A stretch of 64,000 nt of DNA, from assembly GCA_002724635.1 (NCBI GenBank), contig PBPM01000107.1, positions 1 to 64,000 of the forward strand, given 5' to 3'. The notes below the pieces were generated by a model. The model was not told where the DNA came from. It did no database searches and saw only the letters and a list, made by a program, of their open reading frames with translations. This stretch comes from Rhodospirillaceae bacterium (GTDB taxonomy: Bacteria; Pseudomonadota; Alphaproteobacteria; UBA6615). The translations under genes and the position numbers were made by a program. Shown in pieces: positions 53,195-63,805 of the stretch (position 1 is the first letter of the stretch; every line of letters starts with the position of its first letter).

Positions 53195-53650
53195 CTAACG
53201 TTTGAGCACGAGGCACCCGGCCAGCATGTCATGCAAGCCTTGGTGCCGAGGCGGAAAGATCGCCATGAGATAGCCGACAAAGAAGATCGCCGTCGACAAA
53301 AGTTTGAACCAGTGACGCACGCTGGCGCGCAGGAAGCTGACGCGGACACCGCGGAGATCTGTGACGTAAAGCCCCATGAAGGCCTTGCCCACACTCGCCT
53401 GCATGGGGCTCGATTCCATGGCGGCGAAGTAGATCCAAGCCGCGAACATAGTGATCGAGATAAGCACATGCGGGATAGTCGTATTGGCAAGATCTTCGGG
53501 TGTCGCGGCCAGGAACGAGATACCAAGTAGCGCCGACACCAGCCATGCGAATATCCAGACTATGCCCAAGTCGATCAGCGCGGCGACGACCCGCAGAAGA
53601 AAGCCCGCGTGCCGCATCGGCATGACATCACTGGCGGATGGATGGGGCAT
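53195..53650 (-). CDS. RDD family membrane protein
   Basis: 151 residues. The RDD signature is the charged start of the first helix (GFLLRVVAALIDLGIVWIFA), then SSPMQASVGKAFMGLYVTDL with the family motif, and RASVRHWFKLLSTAIFFVGY. Four hydrophobic segments are visible. The family's biochemical role is unclear, with ion transport or membrane stress proposed. It sits between leuC (8 bases) and leuD (9 bases), tightly packed in the leu operon. Confidence 0.85.
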   Translation of the reverse strand: MPHPSASDVMPMRHAGFLLRVVAALIDLGIVWIFAWLVSALLGISFLAATPEDLANTTIPHVLISITMFAAWIYFAAMESSPMQASVGKAFMGLYVTDLRGVRVSFLRASVRHWFKLLSTAIFFVGYLMAIFPPRHQGLHDMLAGCLVLKR

Positions 53651-53658
53651 ACGTCTTG

Positions 53659-55071
53659 CTAGGCGTCGAGGTCGCGCACGTCGGTGAGCTTGCCGGTGAC
53701 CGCGGCGGCGGCGGCCATGGCGGGGCTAACGAGATGCGTGCGCCCGCCGCGGCCCTGGCGACCCTCGAAGTTGCGGTTTGAGGTCGAGGCGCAGCGCTCT
53801 CCCGGCGCCAGCTTGTCGGCGTTCATAGCCAGACACATGGAGCAGCCCGGTTCGCGCCAGTCAAAGCCCGCCGCGACCAGGATCTTGTCGATCCCCTCGG
53901 CCTCGGCCTGTTCCTTAACCAAGCCCGAGCCCGGCACAACCATCGCATGCACGCGGTCGGAGACCCTGCGGCCCTCAGCGATCTGAGCGACTGCCCGCAG
54001 GTCCTCGATCCGGCCATTGGTACACGAACCAATGAACACCTTGTCGACCGCCACGTCGGCCATCCGGGTGCCCGGCGCGAGCTTCATATATTCTAGCGAG
54101 CGCTCCCAGGCCTGACGCTGGTTATCATCGCGCGCATCATTCTCCGGGTCCGGCACCTCGCCGGTGATCGGCACCACATTCTCCGGGCTTGTACCCCAGG
54201 TCACCTGCGGCGGGATATCCGGCGCCGACAGGCGGATTTCCTTGTCATAGACAGCGTCTAGGTCGCTGGGCAACGTTCGCCAATAGGCCTCGGCCGCCTC
54301 CCACGCAGCCCCCTTGGGCGCCATGGGTAGCCCCTTCAGATACGCGTAGGTGGTATCGTCGGGTGCCACTAGGCCGGCGCGCGCGCCTCCCTCGATCGAC
54401 ATGTTGCACATGGTCATGCGGCCTTCCATCGACAGCGCCTGCACCGCATCACCCGCATACTCGATAACGTGTCCTGTGCCGCCGGCCGTGCCGATGGCAC
54501 CAATGATCGCCAAGATCATGTCCTTGGCCGTCACGCCGAGCGACAACTCACCTCCCACGGCGACCCGGAAGTTGTCGGCCGGGCGTTGCAACAGTGTCTG
54601 GGTGGCGAGCACATGCTCGACCTCGGAGGTGCCGATGCCAAAAGCAAGCGATCCGAAGGCACCGTGGGTAGCGGTGTGACTGTCGCCGCAAACGATGGTC
54701 GTCCCCGGGAGGGTAAAGCCCTGCTCCGGGCCGATGATATGGACGATGCCCTGACGGATGTCGTCCATATCGAACAGCTCGATCCCGAACTCCTCGCAAT
54801 TCTTCGTCAGGGTATCAACTTGGACACGCGAATCCTCATCGTCGATACCGCCGCTGCGGTCGGTGGTCGGCACATTGTGGTCCGCGACCGCGAGAGTGGC
54901 GTCGGGCCGCCGAACCGTCCGGCCGGTCATGCGCAGTCCCTCGAAGGCCTGCGGGCTTGTCACCTCATGCACCAGGTGCCGGTCGATATAGATCAGGCAG
55001 GTCCCGTCGTCCTGGGTCTCCACCAGATGGGAGTCCCAGATTTTGTCGAACAGTGTTTTTGGCTGAGCCAT
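53659..55071 (-). CDS. leuC: 3-isopropylmalate dehydratase large subunit
   Basis: 470 residues. It has [60 protein letters not shown] and [20 protein letters not shown], which contain the three cysteines for the [4Fe-4S] cluster and the substrate-binding residues. It forms with LeuD the isomerase of leucine synthesis. ATG 55071 follows a clear gap after rplS, which ends in a terminator. Confidence 0.97.
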   Translation of the reverse strand: MAQPKTLFDKIWDSHLVETQDDGTCLIYIDRHLVHEVTSPQAFEGLRMTGRTVRRPDATLAVADHNVPTTDRSGGIDDEDSRVQVDTLTKNCEEFGIELFDMDDIRQGIVHIIGPEQGFTLPGTTIVCGDSHTATHGAFGSLAFGIGTSEVEHVLATQTLLQRPADNFRVAVGGELSLGVTAKDMILAIIGAIGTAGGTGHVIEYAGDAVQALSMEGRMTMCNMSIEGGARAGLVAPDDTTYAYLKGLPMAPKGAAWEAAEAYWRTLPSDLDAVYDKEIRLSAPDIPPQVTWGTSPENVVPITGEVPDPENDARDDNQRQAWERSLEYMKLAPGTRMADVAVDKVFIGSCTNGRIEDLRAVAQIAEGRRVSDRVHAMVVPGSGLVKEQAEAEGIDKILVAAGFDWREPGCSMCLAMNADKLAPGERCASTSNRNFEGRQGRGGRTHLVSPAMAAAAAVTGKLTDVRDLDA

Positions 55072-55091
55072 GATTCTCGTCTCTCGCTAAG

Positions 55092-55125
55092 AAAAACGCC
55101 CCGCGCGCGTATGCTCCGGGGCGTT
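55092..55125 (-). terminator. Rho-independent terminator of the rplS operon
   Basis: On the minus strand AACGCCCCG (55125-55117) pairs with CGGGGCGTT (55103-55095) across a 13-base loop, followed by TTTTTC down to 55091. It lies about 40 bases after the rplS stop and 20 before leuC, separating the ribosomal operon from the leucine operon. Confidence 0.78.
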
Positions 55126-55163
55126 GCCTCGATAACGTCGGTGCATCTGCCCGAGCATGACAC

Positions 55164-55655
55164 CTATTCCGTCTTGGCGTCCGCCTCGGGTGATTCGGTG
55201 GTGGCAGCCTCAACCGGCGCCGCGACTGGATCGTCCGGACGTTCGGACGTACCAGTCTCGGGTATGGCGACGTCGCCGCGCCGGGTCATGCCGCGGCCCG
55301 TGGTGCGCTCGGAGATACGTGCACGCTTGCCCGTGCGGCCGCGCAGGTAATAGAGCTTCGCCCGACGAACCTTGCCGCGCCGCACCACGTCGATGGAATC
55401 GACCCGCGGACCGTAGAGCGGGAACACGCGCTCGACGCCCTCGCCAAACGAAATCTTGCGCACCGTGAAGGACGAGTTGATTCCGTCGCTCTTGGTGGCG
55501 ATGCAGACACCCTCATAGGCTTGGATACGTTCACGCTCACCCTCAACGACGCGCACATTGACTCGCACGGTGTCACCGGGCCCAAAGTCCGGCACGTCCC
55601 GTTCGGCCTGCAGCTTCGTTAACTGGTCGGCTTCGAATTTCTCAAGCGTATTCAT
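55164..55655 (-). CDS. rplS: 50S ribosomal protein L19
   Basis: 163 residues. [20 protein letters not shown] and [20 protein letters not shown], then [20 protein letters not shown], are L19 hallmarks. The last roughly 40 residues are an acidic, Ala/Pro/Glu tail absent from most L19 proteins. Its start overlaps the trmD stop by four bases. It is the last gene before the terminator. Confidence 0.97.
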   Translation of the reverse strand: MNTLEKFEADQLTKLQAERDVPDFGPGDTVRVNVRVVEGERERIQAYEGVCIATKSDGINSSFTVRKISFGEGVERVFPLYGPRVDSIDVVRRGKVRRAKLYYLRGRTGKRARISERTTGRGMTRRGDVAIPETGTSERPDDPVAAPVEAATTESPEADAKTE

Positions 55656-56392
55656 CGCCTCTGTCCTTCATCTTTCTTCGCCACGTAGTGCTGCCAGAGA
55701 TCCGGCCGCCGTTCGCGGGTTGCCTGTTCTGCCTGCGTCTTCCGCCATTCCGAGATCCGCCCGTGATGGCCAGATGTCAGAATTTCGGGAACCTTGCGTT
55801 CCTGTCCCTGCCGATCAACCCAGTCGGCCGGCCTAGTGTAATGCGGATACTCGAGAAGTCCGCGTTCAAAACTCTCTTCCGACAGCGATTCCACCGCACC
55901 CATTACACCCGGCAACAACCGAATTACCGCATCGAGCAACACAAGCGCCGCCGGCTCGCCGCCGGAAAGCACATAGTCGCCGACGCTGACTTCCTCGGCC
56001 TGCCATGCGTCGAGCACACGCTGATCAACACCTTCGTAGCGGCCACAAAGCAATATTACGCCGGGGCCGTCCGCCAAGTCCCGGACACGAGCCTGATCCA
56101 GAGGACGACCGCGGGGCGTGAGATAGATGATCGGCCGCTTATCGTCAACTGGATTGACGGCTATGCGAAGCGCTGAGTCGACGATATCCGGGCGCATCAC
56201 CATCCCCGCGCCGCCGCCGAAAGGCTCATCGTCGACGCTGCCATGCCGGTCTACCGCCTCGGCCCGGATATCCTGAACGTCAAGCCGCCAAGTTCCCTCG
56301 TCAAGCGCTTTTCCCGCCAAGGACTGCCCGAGCGACCCGGGAAACATCTCGGGAAACAGGGTTAACAAAGTAGCGGCCCAGGCGTCAGCCAT
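55652..56392 (-). CDS. trmD: tRNA (guanine-N1)-methyltransferase
   Basis: 246 residues. [73 protein letters not shown] and [15 protein letters not shown] form the TrmD knot. It methylates G37 of several tRNAs using SAM. The start overlaps the end of rimM by eight bases, and the stop overlaps rplS. Confidence 0.97.
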   Translation of the reverse strand: MADAWAATLLTLFPEMFPGSLGQSLAGKALDEGTWRLDVQDIRAEAVDRHGSVDDEPFGGGAGMVMRPDIVDSALRIAVNPVDDKRPIIYLTPRGRPLDQARVRDLADGPGVILLCGRYEGVDQRVLDAWQAEEVSVGDYVLSGGEPAALVLLDAVIRLLPGVMGAVESLSEESFERGLLEYPHYTRPADWVDRQGQERKVPEILTSGHHGRISEWRKTQAEQATRERRPDLWQHYVAKKDEGQRR

Positions 56393-56969
56393 CGGTATCC
56401 TCGCGCCTGTCCCACGGGCCCGCCTTGTCGTTCGGTCCGCCGGACCACAGCATGGCCGCAGATTCTACCGTCACGCGCCTTGCCAAAAGGTTAATTTCCG
56501 GCACCGCAACCCGGGTAAAGGCTACCGTGCCCAGCCGGCCCGCATCGTCGACAACCTCAAGCATGTCACCGCCGCCGAAATTGTGCAGCGCCCGCACTGT
56601 GCCCAGCGCTTTGCCGTCGCTCGAGACGACATCGAGGCCCAGCAGGTCCGCATTGTAGAATTCGTCCGCATCGGGTTCAGGTAGCCTTGCACGCGGCACA
56701 TAGAAATGCTCGCCCTTGAGCGCCTCGGCAACGTCTCGATTCGCCACGCCCTCGATATGGACGAGTATCTGCCCCTTGCCCGTGCGGTTCCGCACCTTCA
56801 GGTCATACTCCCGCGTCCCGTCCTCGCTCTGCACCGGCCCGTAAGCACCGACGTCTTCCGGTACCTCCGTGAACGTACGGACGCGCAGCAGTCCATGCAG
56901 GCCGTGCGCGCCAGTCACCACGCCAAGGCAGATACGCACAGCCCCCTGATTTTCCGATTCGTAATCCAT
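56385..56969 (-). CDS. rimM: Ribosome maturation factor RimM
   Basis: 194 residues from ATG 56969 (another ATG four codons earlier is less well placed with respect to GGAG). [20 protein letters not shown] at the N-terminus, [20 protein letters not shown] and [13 protein letters not shown] are RimM features. It binds S19 in the maturing 30S head. The position between rpsP and trmD follows the standard bacterial order. Confidence 0.93.
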   Translation of the reverse strand: MDYESENQGAVRICLGVVTGAHGLHGLLRVRTFTEVPEDVGAYGPVQSEDGTREYDLKVRNRTGKGQILVHIEGVANRDVAEALKGEHFYVPRARLPEPDADEFYNADLLGLDVVSSDGKALGTVRALHNFGGGDMLEVVDDAGRLGTVAFTRVAVPEINLLARRVTVESAAMLWSGGPNDKAGPWDRREDTDG

Positions 56970-57064
56970 ATCGGCAACCATCTCCGGTCCGCTGCCCGGG
57001 CCCGTCCTAAAGACGGTCGGGCCGGCACCCGCCGGAGCGGGTGCCAGAAATTCATGCAGCCCGG

Positions 57065-57568
57065 TCAGGATTTTTCCTCGTCACCCTCTACGTCGCCTGC
57101 CTCGGCAGTGGTGTCCTCGACGGGCGCCTCTTCGACAGATGCTTCCTCGGCCGGGGCATCTTCGACAGACGTTTCCTCGGCGGCGACCTCCCCCTCGGCC
57201 GGCGCCTCGGCAGCAGCCACTGCGGCGGCTTCGACCGCCTCTGCCGCAGCCGCAGCGCGCTCCTGTGCCTTCGCCTTGGGCAGGTGCTGCTTCAACTGCT
57301 CGCGACGTGCCGGCAGCTCCATCAGGCTCTCGCCGGCCAGAAACTTGGCTACACGGTCCGACGGCTGGGCGCCGACGCTGAGCCAATGCTTGGCACGGTC
57401 CACGTCGAAGGCCACCCGGTTCGGGTCGTCCTTAGGCAGCATCGGGTTGTAGTGGCCGATGCGCTCGATGAAGCGGCCGTCGCGCGCGCGCCGCGAGTCC
57501 GCGACCACGATCCGGTAGAAGGGCCGCTTTTTGGCGCCACCGCGCGCCAGGCGAATACGTAGAGACAT
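57065..57568 (-). CDS. rpsP: 30S ribosomal protein S16
   Basis: 167 residues. [20 protein letters not shown] and [20 protein letters not shown] then [20 protein letters not shown] are S16. The core ends near residue 85; the rest is an Ala/Glu/Val acidic tail with repeated [18 protein letters not shown]. Short hairpin GGCACCCG/CGGGTGCC lies at 57024-57045 between it and rimM without a T-tract. First gene of the ribosomal operon after the VOC gene. Confidence 0.97.
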   Translation of the reverse strand: MSLRIRLARGGAKKRPFYRIVVADSRRARDGRFIERIGHYNPMLPKDDPNRVAFDVDRAKHWLSVGAQPSDRVAKFLAGESLMELPARREQLKQHLPKAKAQERAAAAAEAVEAAAVAAAEAPAEGEVAAEETSVEDAPAEEASVEEAPVEDTTAEAGDVEGDEEKS

Positions 57569-57616
57569 GTTCAGGTTTTCCTTTGGGTTTGCGTGTTGTG
57601 TTTTTGTTGTCGTGTT

Positions 57617-58000
57617 TCAGTTCCGCGACGCGTGGACGGCCTCGAGCTTGTGCCCGTCGGGATCCAGCACGAAAGCGCCGCAGTAGGTGTCGCGATATTC
57701 CGGGCGGATACCCGGCGGGCCGTCGTCGGTCGCGCCCGCAGCGAGCGCGGCGACATAAAAGGCATCGACCTGGGCCTGAGAATCGGCCGCCAGCGCGATG
57801 TGCCGGCCGTCGTCCGGCACCACCGTCAGCGGATCGCGCAGGTTGATCCACAGGGCCGGTCCGCCGCCCTTGGGCCACCAGGACATGGTGCCCAGCTTCT
57901 CGAGAAACCGCTCGTGACCCAGCGCACCGAGAACGACGTCGTAGAACTTCGCCGAGCGTTCGAGGTCGGTAACGCCGATCGATACATGATGAAACACCAT
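57617..58000 (-). CDS. VOC family (glyoxalase-like) protein
   Basis: 127 residues with two beta-alpha-beta modules. MVFHHVSIGVTDLERSAKFY places the first metal histidine, DVVLGALGHERFLEKLG follows, and CGAFVLDPDGHKLEAVHASR the last glutamate. It belongs to the vicinal-oxygen-chelate superfamily (glyoxalase/dioxygenase/fosfomycin resistance). It sits between ffh (10 bases upstream) and rpsP, an insert into an otherwise core operon. The substrate is unknown. Confidence 0.85.
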   Translation of the reverse strand: MVFHHVSIGVTDLERSAKFYDVVLGALGHERFLEKLGTMSWWPKGGGPALWINLRDPLTVVPDDGRHIALAADSQAQVDAFYVAALAAGATDDGPPGIRPEYRDTYCGAFVLDPDGHKLEAVHASRN

Positions 58001-58010
58001 TGCTGGTCTC

Positions 58011-59381
<1,371 letters not shown>

Positions 59382-59797
59382 CGGCACCCTTCCTTGTCGG
59401 CGGCCACGCGCACGCGGCCTTGCAAACATCGCGTCATGCCCAACGGCGAACGCGCCAGTGCGCGAAACTCGCGGGCTGGCGGAGCTCCGGCTCCACGCCG
59501 GAGCCGCATCTCTATCGATGCGGAATGGCGCGGAACCTATGCGAAGCCGGATGTGGGGTCAAGCTTCACTCTGCAGGACAATGATCGGCATCGTGCTAGA
59601 CTGGCCCTCGCCCCGCACGGACCGCGCCAGGTTCTCGACCTGAAGCAGGCTTTCCAGAAGATCGAAGACACCCGCGTCCGCCGCCAGGTGGTCCAGCTGG
59701 TGAAATCGCTCGACCGCAGCTGAGCGCCGCACGGCGGCAAACGCCCCAGGCTATTCAGGGTGGACGCGAGGGGGCCGGCGGCCCTATATCCCCGCCC
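59382..59797. other. ffh-dapF intergenic region
   Basis: About 415 bases between divergent core genes. It contains a GC-rich inverted repeat around 59480-59508 (CCGGCTCC / GGAGCCG type) and, at 59634-59723, an apparent remnant of a regulator gene. The promoters of ffh and dapF must lie here. No RNA gene was recognised. Confidence 0.4.
59634..59723 (+). pseudogene. Apparent C-terminal remnant of an XRE-family regulator
   Basis: The frame ending in TGA at 59721-59723 encodes LDLKQAFQKIEDTRVRRQVV followed by QLVKSLDRS. Many alphaproteobacterial XRE/HTH regulators end in a very similar helix (AFxxIxDPxVRRxxxxLVxxLA). The upstream part in the same frame is Arg/Ala/Pro-rich and shows no helix-turn-helix. 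The piece is too short to be certain, but suggests a lost regulator gene between ffh and dapF. Confidence 0.4.
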
Positions 59798-60643
59798 ATG
59801 GTCATGCGCAACTTCATAAAGATGCACGGGCTCGGCAATGACTTCGTCATTGTCGATGCGCGCGACAACCCGCTTCGCGTCAGCGATGCCGGGACCCGCC
59901 GCCTGTCCGACCGGCACACCGGGATCGGCTTCGACCAGCTGATCACCCTCGACGCGCCGGCGGACGACGGCGCGGATGTGGACGTGCGCATCTTCAACGC
60001 CGACGGCGGCGAAGTTGCGGCCTGCGGCAACGCCATGCGCTGCGTGGCCTGCCTGCTGTTGAACGGCGGCGACCAGCCCTTGCGAATCCGCACCGGCGCA
60101 GGGCTCCTCGAGGCATGGCGTGACGGGCCGGCGCACTTCGCCGTCGATATGGGTCCGGCGCGTGACGCATGGCAGGACATCCCAATGGCGCGCGAATGCG
60201 ACACCGATCACCTGCCGCTCGCGCGCGGCCCGCTGACCGATCCGGTCGGCGTCAACATGGGGAACCCCCACGCCGTCTTCTTCGTGGACGACATCGCGGC
60301 CATCCCGATCGAGACCCTCGGCCCCGCGCTCGAACACGACCCGCTGTTCCCCGAGCGCGCCAACATCGGCGTCGCCCAGCTCACTGGGCCCGACCGGCTG
60401 CGCCTGCGTGTCTGGGAACGCGGGGTCGGGCTGACGCGCGCCTGCGGCTCGGGCGCCTGCGCGGCCGCCGTCGCCGGCCATCGCCGCGGCCTCACGGGCC
60501 GCCACGTCACGATCGACGTGGACGGCGGCACCCTAGCGCTCGAATGGCGCAACGACAATCATGTGATCATGTCCGGTCCGGCCGAGGAGAGCTTCCGCGG
60601 CGTCGTGGGCGAGGATGTCTTCGCGAGCGGCGATCATGGCTGA
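59798..60643 (+). CDS. dapF: Diaminopimelate epimerase
   Basis: 281 residues. FIKMHGLGNDFVIVDARDN, the first catalytic cysteine in GGEVAACGNAMRCVACLLL and the second in VWERGVGLTRACGSGACAAA are all present. It interconverts LL- and meso-diaminopimelate for lysine and peptidoglycan. It overlaps the start of mtaB by eight bases. ATG 59798; the second ATG two codons later is an alternative. Confidence 0.96.
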   Translation: MVMRNFIKMHGLGNDFVIVDARDNPLRVSDAGTRRLSDRHTGIGFDQLITLDAPADDGADVDVRIFNADGGEVAACGNAMRCVACLLLNGGDQPLRIRTGAGLLEAWRDGPAHFAVDMGPARDAWQDIPMARECDTDHLPLARGPLTDPVGVNMGNPHAVFFVDDIAAIPIETLGPALEHDPLFPERANIGVAQLTGPDRLRLRVWERGVGLTRACGSGACAAAVAGHRRGLTGRHVTIDVDGGTLALEWRNDNHVIMSGPAEESFRGVVGEDVFASGDHG

Positions 60644-61916
60644 GACCGGTGCCGCCGAGATCCTTACCTTCGGGTGCCGCCTGAATGCCTACGAATCAGA
60701 GGTCATGCGTCAGCATGCCGAGGCGGCCGGCCTCACCGACACCGTCATTGTCAACACCTGCGCCGTAACCTCCGAAGCCGAGCGGCAGGCACGCCAAGCG
60801 ATCCGCCGCGCGCGGCGGGCCAACCCGGACGCCCGGATCGTGGTCACCGGCTGCGCCGCCCAGATCGACCCCGAGGTCTATGCCGCCATGGACGAGGTCG
60901 ATGTCGTTCTCGGCAACACGGAGAAGCTCGAACCCGCGCGCTTCGCGGCGCTTGGCGATACCCGCGATCATGCGCGGATTCAGGTCAACGACATCATGTC
61001 CGCGCGCAAAACCGCCGCCCACCTGGTCGAGGGTTTCGACAGACGCGCCCGGGCCTTCATCCAGGTCCAGAACGGCTGCGATCACCGCTGCACCTTCTGC
61101 GTCATTCCGTTCGGGCGCGGCAACTCGCGCAGCGTGCCCATCGGCACCATCGTCGAGCAGGTTCGAACACTGGTCGCGAACGGCATCGCCGAGGTGGTGC
61201 TCTCGGGCGTGGACATGACCTCCTACGGCGCGGACCTGCCTGGCCGGCCGCGCGCCGGCCAGATGATCCGACGGGTGCTTGCGAACGTGCCCGAGCTGCC
61301 ACGCCTGCGGCTCAGCTCCATCGACGTCGCCGAGATTGATGACGACCTCATGACGCTGATCGCCGACGAGCCACGGCTGATGCCGCACCTGCATCTGAGT
61401 CTGCAGGCCGGCGATGACATGATCCTCAAGCGGATGAAGCGCCGCCACAGCCGGGCACAGGCCATCGACTTCTGCGCCGAGGCGCGCCGCTTGCGCCCGG
61501 ATATCGTCTTCGGCGCGGACCTGATTGCCGGGTTCCCGACCGAGACCGACAACATGTTCGACCGCTCCCTGGCACTGGTCGAGGAGTGTGGACTGACCCA
61601 TCTCCACGTCTTCCCCTATTCGCCGCGGCCCGAGACGCCGGCCGCGCGCATGCCCCAGTTCGACCGGGCGCTCATCAAGGACCGCGCCGCCGCGCTCCGC
61701 GCCGCGGGCAACGCCGCGCTGGCAAACTTTCTGGCCGGCGAGGTCGGCCGCGACCGCGACGTGCTGATCGAGCGCCCCGGCCTCGGCCGGACCGAGCAGT
61801 TCGCCGAGGTCCGGCTGGACGCTAAGGACGGCGATGCCGGCCAGATCGTCACCGCGCGGATTACAAGCGCCGACGCGACGGGTCTCACGGGCACAGCCCG
61901 GCGGGACGCGGCATGA
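60636..61916 (+). CDS. mtaB: tRNA t6A37 methylthiotransferase MtaB
   Basis: 426 residues. The N-terminal UPF0004 domain has LTFGCRLNAYESEVMRQHAE, VIVNTCAVTSEAERQARQAI and VTGCAAQIDPEVYAAMDEVD, each contributing one cysteine of the first [4Fe-4S] cluster. The radical-SAM motif is QVQNGCDHRCTFCVIPFGRG. The TGCAAQ form and the NAYES opening mark the MtaB (YqeV) branch rather than MiaB. It adds a methylthio group to t6A37 in tRNA. It overlaps dapF and ftsY. Confidence 0.93.
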   Translation: MAETGAAEILTFGCRLNAYESEVMRQHAEAAGLTDTVIVNTCAVTSEAERQARQAIRRARRANPDARIVVTGCAAQIDPEVYAAMDEVDVVLGNTEKLEPARFAALGDTRDHARIQVNDIMSARKTAAHLVEGFDRRARAFIQVQNGCDHRCTFCVIPFGRGNSRSVPIGTIVEQVRTLVANGIAEVVLSGVDMTSYGADLPGRPRAGQMIRRVLANVPELPRLRLSSIDVAEIDDDLMTLIADEPRLMPHLHLSLQAGDDMILKRMKRRHSRAQAIDFCAEARRLRPDIVFGADLIAGFPTETDNMFDRSLALVEECGLTHLHVFPYSPRPETPAARMPQFDRALIKDRAAALRAAGNAALANFLAGEVGRDRDVLIERPGLGRTEQFAEVRLDAKDGDAGQIVTARITSADATGLTGTARRDAA

Positions 61917-62860
61917 GCGGCGAAGGCGGCTGGCTGTCGCGGCTGCGCTCGGGCCTGTCGCGCAGCTCCGAGCGCCTCGCCGGCGACATCGGCGCCATCT
62001 TCACCGCGCGGCGCATCGACGCCGACGCGCTCGCCGAACTTGAGGATGCGCTCATCATGGCCGATCTCGGTGTCGCCACCTCCGCGAAGCTCGCCGCCAA
62101 TCTCGGCGCAAGGAAATTCTCCGGAGATGCCGATGCGACAGCCGTACGCACCGCGCTCGCCGAGGACATCGCAGCCCTGCTCGTGCCCGTCGCCCGACCA
62201 CTCACCGACCTGGCAACCGACGGGGCATCCACCCCGCGCGTGATTCTGGTCGCCGGCGTGAACGGCACCGGCAAGACCACCACCATCGGCAAACTCGCCG
62301 CACGGTTCAAGGAGGACGGGCGGACGGTCATGCTCGCCGCGGCCGACACCTTCCGGGCGGCGGCGATCGACCAGCTTCGGCTCTGGGGCGAACGGATCGA
62401 CGTCCCGGTCGTCGCGCAGGACCAGGGGAACGATCCGGCCGCCGTCGCCTTCGACGCCATTGGAAAAGCCCGCGACGCGAGCGCGGACCTGCTCCTCATC
62501 GACACCGCGGGGCGCCTCCACAACAAGGCCAACCTGATGGCCGAGCTCGAGAAGATCATCCGCGTCATCCGCAAGGTCGACGCGGAGGCACCGCACGAGG
62601 TGCTCCTCGTGCTCGACGCGACAACGGGCCAGAACGCCCATGCGCAGGTCGAGACCTTCCGCGATCTGGTGGATGTGAGCGGCCTCGTCGTCACCAAGCT
62701 CGACGGCTCGGCGCGCGGCGGCGTGATCGTCGGCCTCGCCGATGCCTTCGCGCTGCCGATCTATGCCATCGGCGTGGGCGAGGGCGTCGATGATCTCCGG
62801 CCCTTCGACGCCGACGTGTTCGCGCGCAACCTGCTCGATCTCGACGGCCCGGCCGCCTGA
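61913..62860 (+). CDS. ftsY: Signal recognition particle receptor FtsY
   Basis: 315 residues. The NG domain has VILVAGVNGTGKTTTIGKLA, AADTFRAAAIDQLRLWGER, LLLIDTAGRLHNKANLMAEL and LVVTKLDGSARGGVIVGLAD. The long acidic N-terminal A domain of enteric FtsY is absent, as is common in alphaproteobacteria. It docks the Ffh-ribosome complex at the membrane. It starts inside the mtaB stop (ATGA). Confidence 0.95.
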   Translation: MSGEGGWLSRLRSGLSRSSERLAGDIGAIFTARRIDADALAELEDALIMADLGVATSAKLAANLGARKFSGDADATAVRTALAEDIAALLVPVARPLTDLATDGASTPRVILVAGVNGTGKTTTIGKLAARFKEDGRTVMLAAADTFRAAAIDQLRLWGERIDVPVVAQDQGNDPAAVAFDAIGKARDASADLLLIDTAGRLHNKANLMAELEKIIRVIRKVDAEAPHEVLLVLDATTGQNAHAQVETFRDLVDVSGLVVTKLDGSARGGVIVGLADAFALPIYAIGVGEGVDDLRPFDADVFARNLLDLDGPAA

Positions 62861-62867
62861 CCGAGCC

Positions 62868-63731
62868 ATGACCACCCTCGTCGCGCTCGCCGTCCTCCTG
62901 TCAGCCTTGTTGCACGCGAGCTGGAACGCGCTTGTCAAGGGCGGCAACGACGGCTGGCTGACAGGCACGCTAATCTCCTTCTTCGCCGCGGCCGCCGGCG
63001 TCGTCGCGGTGATCGCCCTTTCCCTATGGCCCGCGCCGCACCACTGGCCATGGCTGATCGGGTCGGGTGCCCTGCATGCCGGGTACTTCATTCTTCTGAT
63101 GTGCGCCTACACCTATGGCGACCTGGGAAAGGTTTATGCGATCGCCCGCGGCACCGCACCGCTGGTCATCGTGGCGCTTGCCGGACCGCTGGTCGGCGAT
63201 GTGCCAAGCTGGAAGGAAGTCGCCGCGATCCTCGTTGTGGTCACCGGCGTGGTCACCCTGACGTTCGAACCGGGGAAATTCGCGACGGCGGACGCGCGCG
63301 CAGTCATCCTCGCGCTCCTGACCGGAAGCATGATCGCGGCCTATTCGCTATTCGACGCCGTCGGAATCCGCACCATCGGCCCCGAGCTTGAACTCGCCTC
63401 GGTCGCCTACGGAAGCTGGCTTATGATTTTCACGGCCATTCCGGTGCTCACCATCTCGGGGGTTATCCGGCGCGGCAGGATCGTTCCCTACTTGCGCGCC
63501 AACGCCTTGCAGGGCGCAGTCGGCGGCGGGATCGGCGTGGCCAGCTACATGCTAATCCTCTTCGCGTTCGCCAATGCGTCCGTCGCCAGCGTCGCGGCGC
63601 TGCGCGAGACGGGGGTCGTGTTCGCGGCCCTGATCGGGACCTTTGTCCTTGGCGAACGCTTCGGCAAACGCCGCATCCCGGCCGCAATACTGGTAGCACT
63701 CGGCGCCGGCGCGGTTCGCTTCGCCGCCTGA
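62868..63731 (+). CDS. DMT family (EamA-type) transporter
   Basis: 287 residues with about ten membrane segments in two EamA-like halves. LVALAVLLSALLHASWNALV at the N-terminus, LHAGYFILLMCAYTYGDLGK with the family polar motif, and VASVAALRETGVVFAALIGT near the C-terminus are clear. Probably an exporter or importer of a small metabolite. It is seven bases after ftsY. ATG 62868. Confidence 0.85.
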   Translation: MTTLVALAVLLSALLHASWNALVKGGNDGWLTGTLISFFAAAAGVVAVIALSLWPAPHHWPWLIGSGALHAGYFILLMCAYTYGDLGKVYAIARGTAPLVIVALAGPLVGDVPSWKEVAAILVVVTGVVTLTFEPGKFATADARAVILALLTGSMIAAYSLFDAVGIRTIGPELELASVAYGSWLMIFTAIPVLTISGVIRRGRIVPYLRANALQGAVGGGIGVASYMLILFAFANASVASVAALRETGVVFAALIGTFVLGERFGKRRIPAAILVALGAGAVRFAA

Positions 63732-63805
63732 CGCGACCGATCACGCGCGGCGCGAGTCAGTTGGGGCTTCCCGACGCATCCCAACAATCGTAGGTTCCCG
63801 CCGTC

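Noticed and set aside
57024..57045. Hairpin GGCACCCG/CGGGTGCC between rpsP and rimM as a terminator
   Set aside because: There is no T-tract on either strand and the operon continues, so it is at most an mRNA structure.
61616..63091. A 491-codon open frame on the minus strand opposite mtaB, ftsY and the transporter
   Set aside because: It spans three well-supported core genes on the other strand and its translation is Arg/Ala/Asp-rich with no motif.
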